This document shows, piece after piece, positions 22,522 to 32,719 of a stretch of DNA of 64,000 nt. The translations under genes and the position numbers were made by a program. Where the stretch lies: NCBI GenBank assembly GCA_025738555.1, contig JAOVFP010000002.1:5642001-5706000 (forward strand), written 5' to 3'. The notes beneath the pieces were generated by a model, which searched no databases, had not been told where the DNA came from, and saw only the letters and a program-made list of their open reading frames with translations. The stretch comes from Cyathus striatus (lineage: Eukaryota; Basidiomycota; Agaricomycetes; Agaricales; Nidulariaceae). The stretch's first letter is position 1. Each line of letters opens with the position of its first letter.

Positions 22522-24255
22522 TTACAATGCATAGCATATAGGCTCCTCATCGGAATCATCATCTGAACGTCCACCATCAGTAGTATCTGAGTCCATAGCA
22601 CGCTCACTAGGCGCCTTTTCACTAACCCATGTTCCCCATCTTGTAGTTCCCTCCCTCTCAAACCCGGCCTGATTTATCATCCTAAATTCCTTCTTCCACC
22701 TCGCAACCTCCAAAGGCCCCGAATCACGATGCCCCGAAAATGTCGCTTGGCCCGTAAGACTACCTTTAATCGCACCCGTAACCTGACCTCCGCCAGCAGA
22801 AAACTCAACAAACCCTCTATTAACGTCCCCGAACACCATCACGTCCTCCCCGCGCTCCCGTCCGCGCCAGGTGAAGTACATCTTCTCGCCTTCGCGCTTA
22901 GGAGGCGGGCCTACTGAGCGGATGTACCCATGGATGACGCCAAAGTCGAAGTGCCCCCAGAGATGTGAGCCGGTAGAAGATGGGCCGAGGGTTAGCGTTT
23001 GTCCGTTTTCATCTTCGACATGCTGCGGCCAGTTTTTGGCTAGTGAGGGAATGGTGATTTTAAAGCTTCCCGTGCAGAATTTGGGAATCTAGTGGGAACG
23101 TGAGACTGGTGGTATACGCATTGCGATTTGGAGAGAGCGCACCTCTGTGCTCTTGCTTTTCGACCTCTTTTGAGCAGGTTGTACTTTGGGACTTGGTGGG
23201 CTACGACTCTAAGAGCATTTTTGTGAGCAGAGGTACAGAAAATGTCGATAACAATAAGACCGTACTCGTTTGGAGCCCGTGGTCTTCGATGCGGTTTGTT
23301 CCGTAGGCTTGACATCACCTTCTGAATCGGCAGCTAAGTCAATAACCTGAAAGTTGTTAGAGAATTCTGAGTCTTAGCAAAGCGAGATAACTTACTGTAC
23401 TTTCACGGGAAGGTCCTGTGATTGCATTGCTTGCAGGAGGCGGCTTTCCGCTGTATTTTCTGGCTGTCTTCTGCAGCGAATTGAAGTAAGGAAGCCGTGA
23501 TAAACGAAGCACATACAACTCACTCCATCAGGGTACATTGCCATATCCTTCATCTTTTTTCTCAGAGTACTTCCTACTTCCCAATATTCGTTAATGATAT
23601 CGTCGAGAAGTCTCTCAGCAACCGCTCTATCCAGCCCAAAGAACCGCTTGCGTGTCTGAACGACGAAGGGTGGAACCTCAGAAAACACATTATCTTCTTC
23701 ATCTTCATCTTCTTCCTCTTCCACCTCATATTCACTTTCCAAGTCAAGTGGAGGTTCATCAGGCAGGAAGTAAGCACATACTATAGCTCGAGCAGCAGTG
23801 CGAGCTTCTTGCTCCTGTTTCTCCCGTTCTTCTACCCTCCGAAATTGTTCTCGTCTGCGCTTCAAGTCTTCCTCTTCTAGCTTCGTCCATTCCTCTCTCA
23901 TCTGCCTCTCCAAGTCCAAAATTGACTGAGGAACTTCCAGAATCTTCTCCCCCTTCGGTCCATCCTTGAACGCAGCCAACAGCTTCTTTTTCACTGCTGG
24001 CTTCGTCTTCAGTTCCGGTAATCCATAATGTATAAGTTGTGCGCGGTAGAATTGGGGAGAGGGATCTTTGTGAGGTTTTGGTTTGCGCTTGGGTACGTTT
24101 CCAGCTTTGGTAAGAACTGGTCCTGTAGGAGCCACATAGGTAAGGAGAGAGTAGAGCTTCGATGCGTCTTCTCGTTTATGGTCGCTGTCTTCTACCTGGA
24201 CGTAAAATTGGTTGTTGTGGAAGGAGAATTTGTCTCTGCGGACTGGGGAAACCAT
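22522..24255 (-). CDS. SAP-like / H3-tail family member 1
   Basis: Start ATG 24253-24255 (MVSPVRRDKFSFHNNQFYVQVED). Order of parts: family N-terminal domain; SAP-like helix pair FYRAQLIHYGLPELKTK..VKKKLLAAF, a fold known for DNA or chromatin binding; coil QSILDLERQMREEW; acidic stretch; helical RFFGLDRAVAERLL..YPDG. Small exons follow: one reads KTARKYSGKPPPA (23444-23470) and one VIDLAADSEGDV..PTEQTASKTTG (23275-23310), both like decayed H3 tails. Next is a basic exon (VQPAQKRSKSKS, NLS-like), then the C-terminal exon 22522-23088 with GSHLWGHFDFGVIHGYIRSVGPP and WRGRERGED, ending in an acidic SDTTDGGRSDDDSDEE tail. The C-terminal domain resembles a conserved fungal domain of unknown function. 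It appears intact. Function is unknown; nuclear location is inferred. Confidence 0.65.
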
Positions 24256-24279
24256 GAGTAACACAGTGAGTATGTAGGA

Positions 24280-24573
24280 AAAACGATGGGCGGGATAAAG
24301 CAGGATATGTGTGGCGAGTTTGTGACATGTCTCCCGAGACCCCTTTTGAATTTCTATTGAAAGGTGTGTCGTCACGCGTCATTGACAAACGCGAAGATCT
24401 TAATTAGTCACGTGCTGGTATCAGCGGTATTATTTTATCACTCGTCTGAAGTTACTTATAGAAAACTACTACTTATCAATAATTCCAAAATAACATCTCA
24501 AATTTATAAGACTATTGTTAAGTTACAAGTACAATTGCTCAGAATAACATATAACTTGAAGCCCAGAATATAA
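24280..24573. repeat. Dispersed intergenic repeat of the SAP-like cluster
   Basis: The spacer between members 1 and 2 recurs, with small differences, at 27985-28168 (3' flank of member 4) and 36988-37253 (3' flank of member 6). Part of it is inverted at about 26690-26775. Shared landmarks are CATGTCTCCCGAGAC, CGTCACGCGTCATTGAC and TTAATTAGTCACGTGCTGG. These copies show that members were duplicated together with flanking DNA. Confidence 0.75.
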
Positions 24574-26519
24574 CTAGAATCCAATGTCTGAATCCGAGTC
24601 AAGGTTGTAGGGGTAATCGTCTTCGGGGTCATCTGGACGATTACCATCCGAGTCGGTGGTGTCTGAATCTGCGGGAGGTTCATACCCTTCGTCACTAACC
24701 CACTTACCCCACCTCCGTGCACTCGCGAAGTCGTGGGAACCGTCGGAAAGCGAGCGAAATGCATCTTTCCAGTCACGAACTTGCTCCCTATATCCTGTTG
24801 CCTCAGAAGATCGATGTCCAGTAAATTTAGCTTTCTCGAAAATGTAGCCTGTTATGGAACCTTCAACTGTCCCATTTGCCTTGAAAATGACAAACCCTTT
24901 AGAGTACTTATCGGATATGATTTCTGATTCGCCGCGCTCACGCCCGCGCCAGAGAAATTGTGTCTTATCGCCAGCACGCGTTGGAGGGCCTACCGAACGA
25001 ATGTATCCGTGAACAACTCCAAAGTCAAAACGTCCCCAGAGGTGAGACCCGCTCGAGGAAGGACCGAATTCTATCGTTAGTCCTTGTTTAGATACATATC
25101 CTGGCCACTCTTCGGATACGGTAGGGGCATTGACTTTGAATATGCCTGTGCAAGCCTCAAGGATCTGACGAGCGAGACTGAGACAAGTCATGATAAGTAT
25201 ATAATAATGAGCGCACCTTTGGGCTCTCGTTCTTTTGTTTCTTTCGAGCAGGTTGACCTTTAGGACTAGTTGCACCACGACCCTATATGGTATTATAGTG
25301 AGTGAAGAAACAGCCAGTGTAATTACCATTCATACCCGCTTCGTCGTCGGTGGATTAGCACCCGTGCTCTTCCGCGCGGTTAGCTTCGTGCGCGGAGAAT
25401 CACGCTCACTATCAGAATCACTAACTAGGTCAATCACCTACAAACCGTTAGAACATTCTGAACATCGACAGAACGAGAGAAACAAGAAATTACTTTTTCC
25501 TCGCAACAAGAAGATCCTGCGATCGCATTACCAGACTATAAGACATAATGCCTAGGTACGAGATGTATTCATACAGATGATTTACACACGCACACGTTGA
25601 GCCTTGGATGGTTGCTTTCCGGTCGATTTTCGGGGTCTTGAAAATGGAAATGGTAGGCGCATCTCTTCACTGGGTATTTTCTTGGGTATTTTCTTTCCTG
25701 TGTACTACGATTTCATGAGCATTCAAGAATCGCGTTAAGGAGATAAGTACTCACACCTTCAGGATAATCAACGAAGTTATTCATTCTGCCTTTCGCCACT
25801 ACACCAAGTTTCTCCAACTCGTATCTAAGATCGGATTCTACACCCCAATGTCTATTAAGAATATCATCGAGAATCTTTTCAGCTACTGCTTTCTCCAATG
25901 AAAAGAATCCCATGCGTGTTTCAATGATGAAAGCTGGGATTGCAGCTGATTCATCGTCTCCCCCCTCTTCCTCTTCCTCTTCTTCTTCTTCATCATCATC
26001 ATCATCAGACTCGTCCTGTACTGGACGATTCCTCAGCCCTAGTATTTTCTGAGAAATGACACGATCTCGACGATCAGCCTCAGCTTTCCCAGCCGCCTTC
26101 TTCTCTCTATTCTTCAGCTCTTGCTCGTTCAACTTAGTCCATTCTTTCCTCATCTCTTCCTCCAGCTTCAGAATCGACGCGGGAACCTCTAGAGACTTTT
26201 CTCCCTTCTGGCCATCCTTGAATGCAGCTAAGAGCTTCTTCTTTGCCGATTGCTTCGTCTTCAAATCAGGTAATCCATAGTGCAAGAGCTGGGCACGATA
26301 GAAGTGACAAGGAGGGTCTTTATGAGGTTGTGGCTGTCGTTTTGCAACCTTTCCTGCTTTCGTCAAAACTGGCCCTACGGGTACTACATAAGTAAGAAGA
26401 GAGTAAAGGTGTGACGGCGTTCCCCGTCCGTGTTTACTGTTTTCGACTTGGACATAGAACTGGTTGGCGTAGTAAGAGAATCCTTCTTTGTGAATCGGAG
26501 GAACCACTGCGGAGAGCAT
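24574..26519 (-). CDS. SAP-like / H3-tail family member 2
   Basis: Start at 26519 (MLSAVVPPIHKEGFSYYANQFY). It has the N-terminal domain, SAP-like pair (FYRAQLLHYGLPDLKTK..AKKKLLAAF), acidic Asp/Glu run, and helical ETRMGFFSLEKAVAEKIL..VDYPEG. Then small exons: one ending RPRKSTGKQPSKAQR (25594-25638), one NAIAGSSCCEEK, and one VIDLVSDSDSERDSPRTKLTARKS followed by TGANPPTTKR. A basic exon (ATSPKGQPARKKQKNESPK) and the C-terminal domain exon (IEFGPSSSGSHLWGRFDFG, FLWRGRERGE, acidic SDTTDSDGNRPDD tail) complete it. PRTKLTARKSTG matches H3 2-12 at all but one position (Gln5 to Leu). Donors of successive exons share a KR/GTACGA or GTATGA context, which suggests exon duplication. Intact by eye. 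Confidence 0.65.
25360..25395 (-). other. Histone H3-tail-like segment in member 2
   Basis: Codes PRTKLTARKSTG. Positions equivalent to H3 Arg2, Thr3, Lys4, Thr6, Ala7, Arg8, Lys9, Ser10, Thr11 and Gly12 are all kept; Gln5 is Leu. It lies in an acidic-to-basic exon just before the NLS-like exon. Confidence 0.75.
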
Positions 26520-26773
26520 CCTTTAGACAGAAATAAGTTCAGTACAAGAGGACGAGCCATTTTTGTTGTTTGATTCCAGACTTAATTGGAGCGCCAAACC
26601 TACACGCCCGTCAAACGCAATCTAAGCTAAATTACATAAGCGCGTGAACACGTGAACGTGACAACCATTCAAAATAGGGAACTCGGCTTGATTGGGAGAC
26701 ATGTCACAAACTTGCCACACATATCTTGCTTTATCCCCCCCATCGTTTTTCCTACATACTCACCGTGTTACTC

Positions 26774-27755
26774 ATGGTTTCCCCAGTCCGCAGGGACAAA
26801 TTCTCATCTTAGGTATGAGCTAGAAAAACTCGGTGTATTGAAAAAGGGGGGAATGTTTAACTTCACTGAATATCCTGAAGGAGTGAGTGCATATTTCACT
26901 TAAGGCTACGCTTTCAAATTCACACAAGAAAAGTACACAGGAAATAAAATATCTAAGCCCGAACAGAAACATGCCAAGCAGCCCACACCACTGAATGCGA
27001 GCACCAATCCACAGGGACACAAACGAGTACGAAAGTTGTTTCTGTTTATTATGCTTATTCTACTCACAACGTTACTGCGTAGGGTTGTGAATCTTCAAGT
27101 CTGAACGAACAATCTGCTCAAAAGAAACAAAGAAGGGGATATTCAGATGTGTGCCCATCTCTAAGTTAGATGGTACCGAAAGTCGGGTCTCACTTACTCC
27201 TTACAGATCTCCGATCTCTTCTCGGGAAAATTTAAAGTCGATGCTCCCAAGGTGGCTAGGGAATGGCCGCATTTGGTATCGAGCAATGGGCAAACGATGG
27301 AGTTCGCCCCTTCATTAACCGATTCCCACCTCTGGGGATACTTCAACTTTGGACCTATCGATGGATACATTCGATCAGTAGGCCCTCCTACGCGTGCTGG
27401 AGAAAAACCAAAATTTAAATGGCGTGGACACAAGCGGGGCGGCGAAGATGAGATGACGTTCGCTCCTCATAATAAAGGAACTGTTACCTTTTCAGCCGAC
27501 GGGATGATAAAAGGTACGCTTAAAGGAAGCGTCATCGGGAAAACGAAATTCACTGGGTGGCGGGAGGCGGGACCTCCTGGTATAAGAGGATATAACCCAC
27601 AACATCTTCGTGACTGGAAACACGAATTCCGTTCAATTAATTCTAGTGCTCATGAGAGCGAGAACAACGACAGATGGCGCACTCGGAGGTATGCTGGCAA
27701 CGATGGAAGTCTTGAGGGCCCCGCAGACTCAGATGACACTGATGGCGAAATTTAA
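26774..27755 (+). pseudogene. Chimeric, internally deleted family member 3 (inverted)
   Basis: Opposite in orientation to the rest of the cluster. It begins with the 5' flank and first codons of a member 1-type gene (MVSPVRRDKFS) and then jumps, with a TAG, straight into LRYELEKLGVLKKGGMFNFTEYPEG of a member 7-type gene. The SAP-like motif is lost. The rest (about 26804-27755) is nearly identical to member 7 at 39050-40000 on the other strand, including introns and the C-terminal domain frame 27252-27755; I count about nine residue differences in 167. The C-terminal domain frame itself is open and could still be expressed alone. Confidence 0.7.
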
Positions 27756-28168
27756 ACAAAAGACCGACAAAAACGTCGCGCAAATGATTGGCAAATTGTC
27801 CTAGTTCAAAACGAGATCGTCTAATTTTTTGACTAACGTACTGGATGGTTATATAGTGGTATATCATACACTGCCACTACCAGTGCCAGTGGTAATTCGA
27901 ATGGTTGTGTTGTTTTATGTTAGCGGCGGCACGCGAACTTGTGAGCCGTATATTGAAATATTGATGCATGATGTGTGCTGCGTGCCGAGACCCCTTTTGA
28001 ATTTCTATTGAAAGGCCTGTCGTCACGCGTCATTGACAAACGCGAAGATCTTAATTAGTCACGTGCTGGTATCGGCGGTTATTTTATCACTCGTCTGAAG
28101 TTACTTATAGAAAACTACTACTTATCAATAATTCCAAAATAACAAATAACTTGAAGCCCAGAATATAA

Positions 28169-30054
28169 CTAGAATCCAATGTCTGAACCCGAGTCAAGGT
28201 TGTAGCGGTAGCTTTCGTAATCATCGTCTTCGGGGTCATCTGAGCGATTACCATCCGAGTCAGTGGTATCTGAATCTGCAGGAGGTTCAATGCGCCCTTC
28301 GTCACTAACCCACTTTGTACACCACCGTTCATTATCGCAGTGTGCGCCATCATTAAGTGAGCGAAATTCATTTTTCCAGTCACTAATTTGCGCTTTATAT
28401 CCTGTTGCCTCAGTAGATCGATGTCCAGTAAATTTAGCTTTCTCCAGAACGTTGCCATTTATGATTCCTTCAATTGTCCCATCTGCTAGGAAGGTGACAA
28501 GTCCGTTAGTGTAGTCATCGAATACCATATCCTCCTCACCACGCTCACGCCCGCGCCACAAGAATTGTATCTTTTGACCAACACGCGTTGGCGCAGGGCC
28601 CACCGAACGAATGTATCCGTAAATAACTCCGAAGTCAAAATGCCCCCAGAGGTGTGATCCGCTCGAAGAAGGACCGAACTCTATCGTTAGCCCATCTCTG
28701 GATACATATTCCGGCCAGTCTTTGGACACGGTAGGTACTTTGACTTTGAATTTGCCCGTGCAAGCCCCAAGAAGGATCTGACAAGCGAGACTGAGACCCA
28801 GTCGCAAGTAGTAGAAAATAATGATCACACCTTCGGGCTCTCGTTCTTTTGTTTCTTTCGAGAAGGTTGACCTTTAGGACTCGTTGCACCACGACCCTAT
28901 ATGATATCATGGTGAGTGAAGCAACAGTCAATATAAACACCATTCGTACCCGCTTCGTCGCCGGTGGATTAGCACCCGGAGTGCTCTTCCGTGCGGTTAG
29001 CTTTGTGTGCGGAGCATCACGCTCGCTGTCTGAGCCACTAGCTAGGTCAATCACCTAAAAGTACTTAGTTAGAACGTTCTGAATATCGATGGAACGGGAG
29101 AAATCACCTTTTCTCCACGGGAAGATCCTGCGACCGCATTCACGCGTTTAGGCTCGGACGGTTGCTTTGCGGTCGATTTACTGGGCAATGGCCATGTCGG
29201 TCGCCCGAGATCAGGAGATTGAGACTTCTCTTCACTGGGGTATTTCCTGGGTATTTTCTTTCCTGCATACTATGAATACGTGAGCAATGAAGAATCGCGT
29301 TAATGACATGGGTACTCACACCTTCAGGATAATCAACAAAGTTACCCATTCTGCCTTTCGCAATGACACCGAGTTTCTCCAACTCGTATCTAAGATCGGA
29401 TTCTGTATCCCAATGCTGATTAAGAATATAATCAAGAAGTTTTTCAGCCACTGGTTTCTCCAAAGAAAGGAACGCCATGCGTGTTTCAATGATGAAAGCT
29501 GGGAGTGCAGACTCTTCTTCGCTATCATCGTCTGGTCGATACCTCCGTCCTAATTCATTGCAGATGGCGCGTTCTCTAAGCTCAGCTTCCAGTTTCTCAG
29601 CTTCAAGTTTTTCACTCTCCACTTTATCAGCCGTCTTCTCTCTATTCTTCAACTCCTCCTCGTTCAACCTTGTCCATTCTTTCCTCATCTCCTTCTCCAG
29701 CTTTAGAATTGATGGGGGAACATCTAAAATCTTCTCTCCACTCGGACCATTCTTGAATGCAGCCAAAAGCTTCTTCTTCGCCGGCTGCTTTGTCTTCAAA
29801 TCGGGTAATCCATAGTGCAAAAGCTGAGCACGATAGAAGTGACAAGGAGGGTCTCTATGAGGTTGTGGCTTTCGTTTTGCAACCTTTCCGGCTTTCGTCA
29901 AAGCTGGCCCGGTAGGTGCAACACAAGTGAGAAGAGAGTGAAGATCTGACGCGCTTTCCCGTCCGTGATTGCTGTTTTCGACTTGGACATAGAACTGGTC
30001 GGCGTAGTAAGAGAACCCTTCTCTGTGAAGTGGAGGAACGACTGACAACATCAT
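28169..30054 (-). CDS. SAP-like / H3-tail family member 4
   Basis: Start at 30054 (MMLSVVPPLHREGFSYYADQFY). Domains are in the same order as member 2: SAP-like pair, coil, helical VIETRMAFLSLEKPVAEKLL..VDYPEG, and a small exon from YAGKKIPRKYPSEE to LPSKSTAKQPSEPKRV. The next exon, VIDLASGSDSERD, carries APHTKLTARKSTPG (28974-29015). A basic ATSPKGQPSRKKQKNESPK exon and a C-terminal domain with GSHLWGHFDFGVIYGYIRSVGP and an acidic tail follow. The H3-like part has His for Arg2, Leu for Gln5 and an inserted Pro, so it is less exact than in member 2. Most similar overall to members 2 and 6. Intact by eye. Confidence 0.65.
28974..29015 (-). other. Histone H3-tail-like segment in member 4
   Basis: Codes APHTKLTARKSTPG. 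The TARKST core, which surrounds Lys9 in H3, is exact. The Arg2 and Gln5 equivalents are changed. Confidence 0.6.
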
Positions 30055-30330
30055 TTAGGCTGAAAGAAGTGCGGTGCAAGAGGAAGATGTTGTTCAAGGT
30101 CAAGGTCAAGCCTCGAATCCCCTGTTCAGACTTAGAGTCCAGAGTCCAGACTCAATGACAATAGCATGCCAAAGCTACGCGTCACGCTCGTTGTCAAACG
30201 CGATCGGATCTACGCTATATTACATTATCATAAATTAGCCACGTGAGCGCGACAACTCAGGGAACTTGGTCGGAACTTCAACTTGAATCAGAACTTGAGC
30301 TTGAACGTTTGAACGTTCAAACACTGGTAC

Positions 30331-30695
30331 TTATTCCTCTCTCATCTGCTTCAAGTCCAAAATCGACTGGGGAACTTCTAGAATCTTCTCCCCCTTCGGT
30401 CCATCCTTGAACGCAGCCAACAGCTTCTTCTTCACTGCTGGCTTCGTCTTCAGTTCCGGTAATCCATAATGTATAAGCCGTACGCGGTAGAACTGGGGAG
30501 AGGGATCCTTGTGAGGTTTTGGTTTGTATTTGGGTACGCTTCTAGCTTTGTTCGGAACTTATCCTGTAGGAGCCACATAGGTAAGGAGAGAGTAGAGCTT
30601 CGATGCATCTTCTCGTTTATGGTCGCTGTCTTCTACCTGGACGTAAAATTGGTTGTTGTGGAACGAGAATTTGTCCCTGCAGACTGGGGGAACCA
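30331..30695 (-). pseudogene. 5' fragment of a family member (member 5)
   Basis: Nearly identical to the first 120 codons of member 1 (MVPPVCRDKFSFHNNQFY to SILDLKQMREE) but carries a stop in VAPTG-stop-VPNKA, where member 1 reads VAPTGPVLTKA. It ends abruptly at about 30331 after the coil helix. Its upstream flank is interrupted at about 30716 by the transposon block and resumes at about 36988. Confidence 0.7.
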
Positions 30696-30812
30696 TGAGT
30701 AACACCGTGAGTATATAACATGTAACGTACGTCGCTTCGCGACGCACGTTAAAGGGCAAGCTTGACGAATCCTAGTTTTTAGTTATATTCTTTTATACAT
30801 TCTAAATTTGTA

Positions 30813-32052
30813 CAGTCGAGGACAATCAAAGGCAACAAATTTTATAACTCAGCCGCATGATTTTTTAGGGAAAAACCAACTTGATATTCGAATCCAGCAG
30901 CCTCAAATACGTTAGAAAAGACACTTTATAAGTTTTTCCCACGATATTTCAAGGTGGCCAAATTTTTCGGACAAAAAAATGATTTGTGTGTACCTCTTTG
31001 GACACCTTTAGGTAAGTCTGTGACTATCTCTACCATCAATCTACCGTGATCAATCACTTTCATACCCTCCATTGCCACATTACACACTCCTCTATGCTGC
31101 TTCTGACATTGTACTGCTCTGTAGAACATGTTCTCCAGTTTGAAACATTTATTATATTTGTAGTAGACATGTTTTAATACAATAATTTATAAGCACTTAC
31201 CAAAATTGACCAGTTAGATCATTCACATGAAAACAGCATTAATCATGGAATAAAGGAATGATCTCTCACTCTCCAAGAAGAAGAGTAGGCTCCACTTGTA
31301 ATAATTCTGGCCCTATATATTGAGCTGTTGGTGCTTGGAATTTCTTCATCATTAGCAAGAAGACTTTATCTCTATAATAAACCACATCTATCTCCCAGTT
31401 CACTTCCAGACTATCTAGTGTAATTGAATCTTCATCCACTGTCTGATCAACTAGGATATCAGAATCAATAATTTGAGCACTTGAAGTTGGCAGACTTACA
31501 TTTGATACATTGGAAGGGCTTGGTGATGCCTGAGACAGATCTCTCAGTCTAAACATATTAGGATTATGTTTCTTCAATGGATGGTCTCAAGGATGGCTCA
31601 TACTGTTAGAATGTGTTACATTGTGAACATCCTCTTGCAATGCTTGTCATTTTGTGTTTAGTGAGTGTGAAAATCAACCAGATAGCAAATATAGCATTTG
31701 ATCTCACATTATTATTCCTGTTTGTCAGCACAAACCATGTACAGATGCAATTTTTGTTTCATTTTTTGCTCAACAGCTGTTCAATATAATGGCTTAATAC
31801 ATTGGAATTATTAATAATACATAAAAAGGACTCTATTGGCAATTTGTTCGTGAATAAAACGATTTTTTTTACAGTTGGCCAAATTTTTGGGGGTAAAAAA
31901 AATCAAATTTCATTTTTAGAAGGAACAGCTCGTAGGATTGTTGTAAAAATTATATCAACTGAAAGCTATTTCAAGTATCTTTCATTCCCGAAGAAGTCCG
32001 AGGCCAAAAAAAATCATTGATTTTTTTTGTTGACTTTGATTGTCCTCGACTG
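30813..32052. mobile_element. Tc1/mariner-type non-autonomous element
   Basis: The ends are inverted repeats CAGTCGAGGACAATCAAAG / CTTTGATTGTCCTCGACTG, flanked on both sides by TA (30811-30812 and 32053-32054). The 1,240-bp interior has only short open frames, the longest at 31266-31577 on the minus strand, and no DDE/DDD transposase motif that I can see. The CAGT start and TA duplication fit the Tc1/mariner/pogo superfamily. Confidence 0.8.
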
Positions 32053-32550
32053 TAGCACTATCTTTTAAATGCCACTATTTCAGCTTGAATTTTGTTTAAA
32101 CAAAATGTAATCAGAATAATAATTATGTACTTTGTATTAGTAGTCTTGTCTTCAATGTTCTATTATTAATTTGTGCTTCATTTTTATGCACTCAATAGTA
32201 GTCCAACTTTTGTCCTGATGTCCTTATTTTATTTTAATAGCCTGTACATTATTTATTTATTCTACCTTCACTCTAAATGCCCTTGCTTCATTCTAATACA
32301 TAATCCTTGTCTTAAAATTTTCTACTATGGTTAAATGCATGGGTGCACTGGTTGCCTAGTACCAATTATCCAATAGTATTTGAAGGTGATATAAAAGTAC
32401 AAACTTAGTAAAAAGTACCCGTTGTTGAATCTAAAGTTTGAGCAGAGATGTATTTATGATGGAAATGTGTGTATTCAATGCACCATCGCAATGCTGACTA
32501 ATGCACTGTATTGGCCCAGTGCCCACCAACACAAAGCGGACAAACCCGAG

Positions 32551-32670
32551 CGTGTACGGAAAATTCCGAAAGTGGCGGAGAAATCCGAACGTGGCTGGCA
32601 AATCTGACGAGCGTTTCGGACATATCCGAGAATGGCGGAGGAATCCGAGCGTGGCGGCAAAATCCGGTCG
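32551..32670. repeat. Imperfect 19-21 bp tandem repeat
   Basis: About six degenerate copies of a unit like AATCCGARCGTGGCGG, for example GTGGCGGAGAAATCCGAAC and ATGGCGGAGGAATCCGAGC. It lies in the filler DNA between the two transposons, just left of the hAT element. Confidence 0.5.
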
Positions 32671-32719
32671 TTGATGCACAGCCACTATGCATTTTCGCTC
32701 GCCAACGCAGACAAATAGG

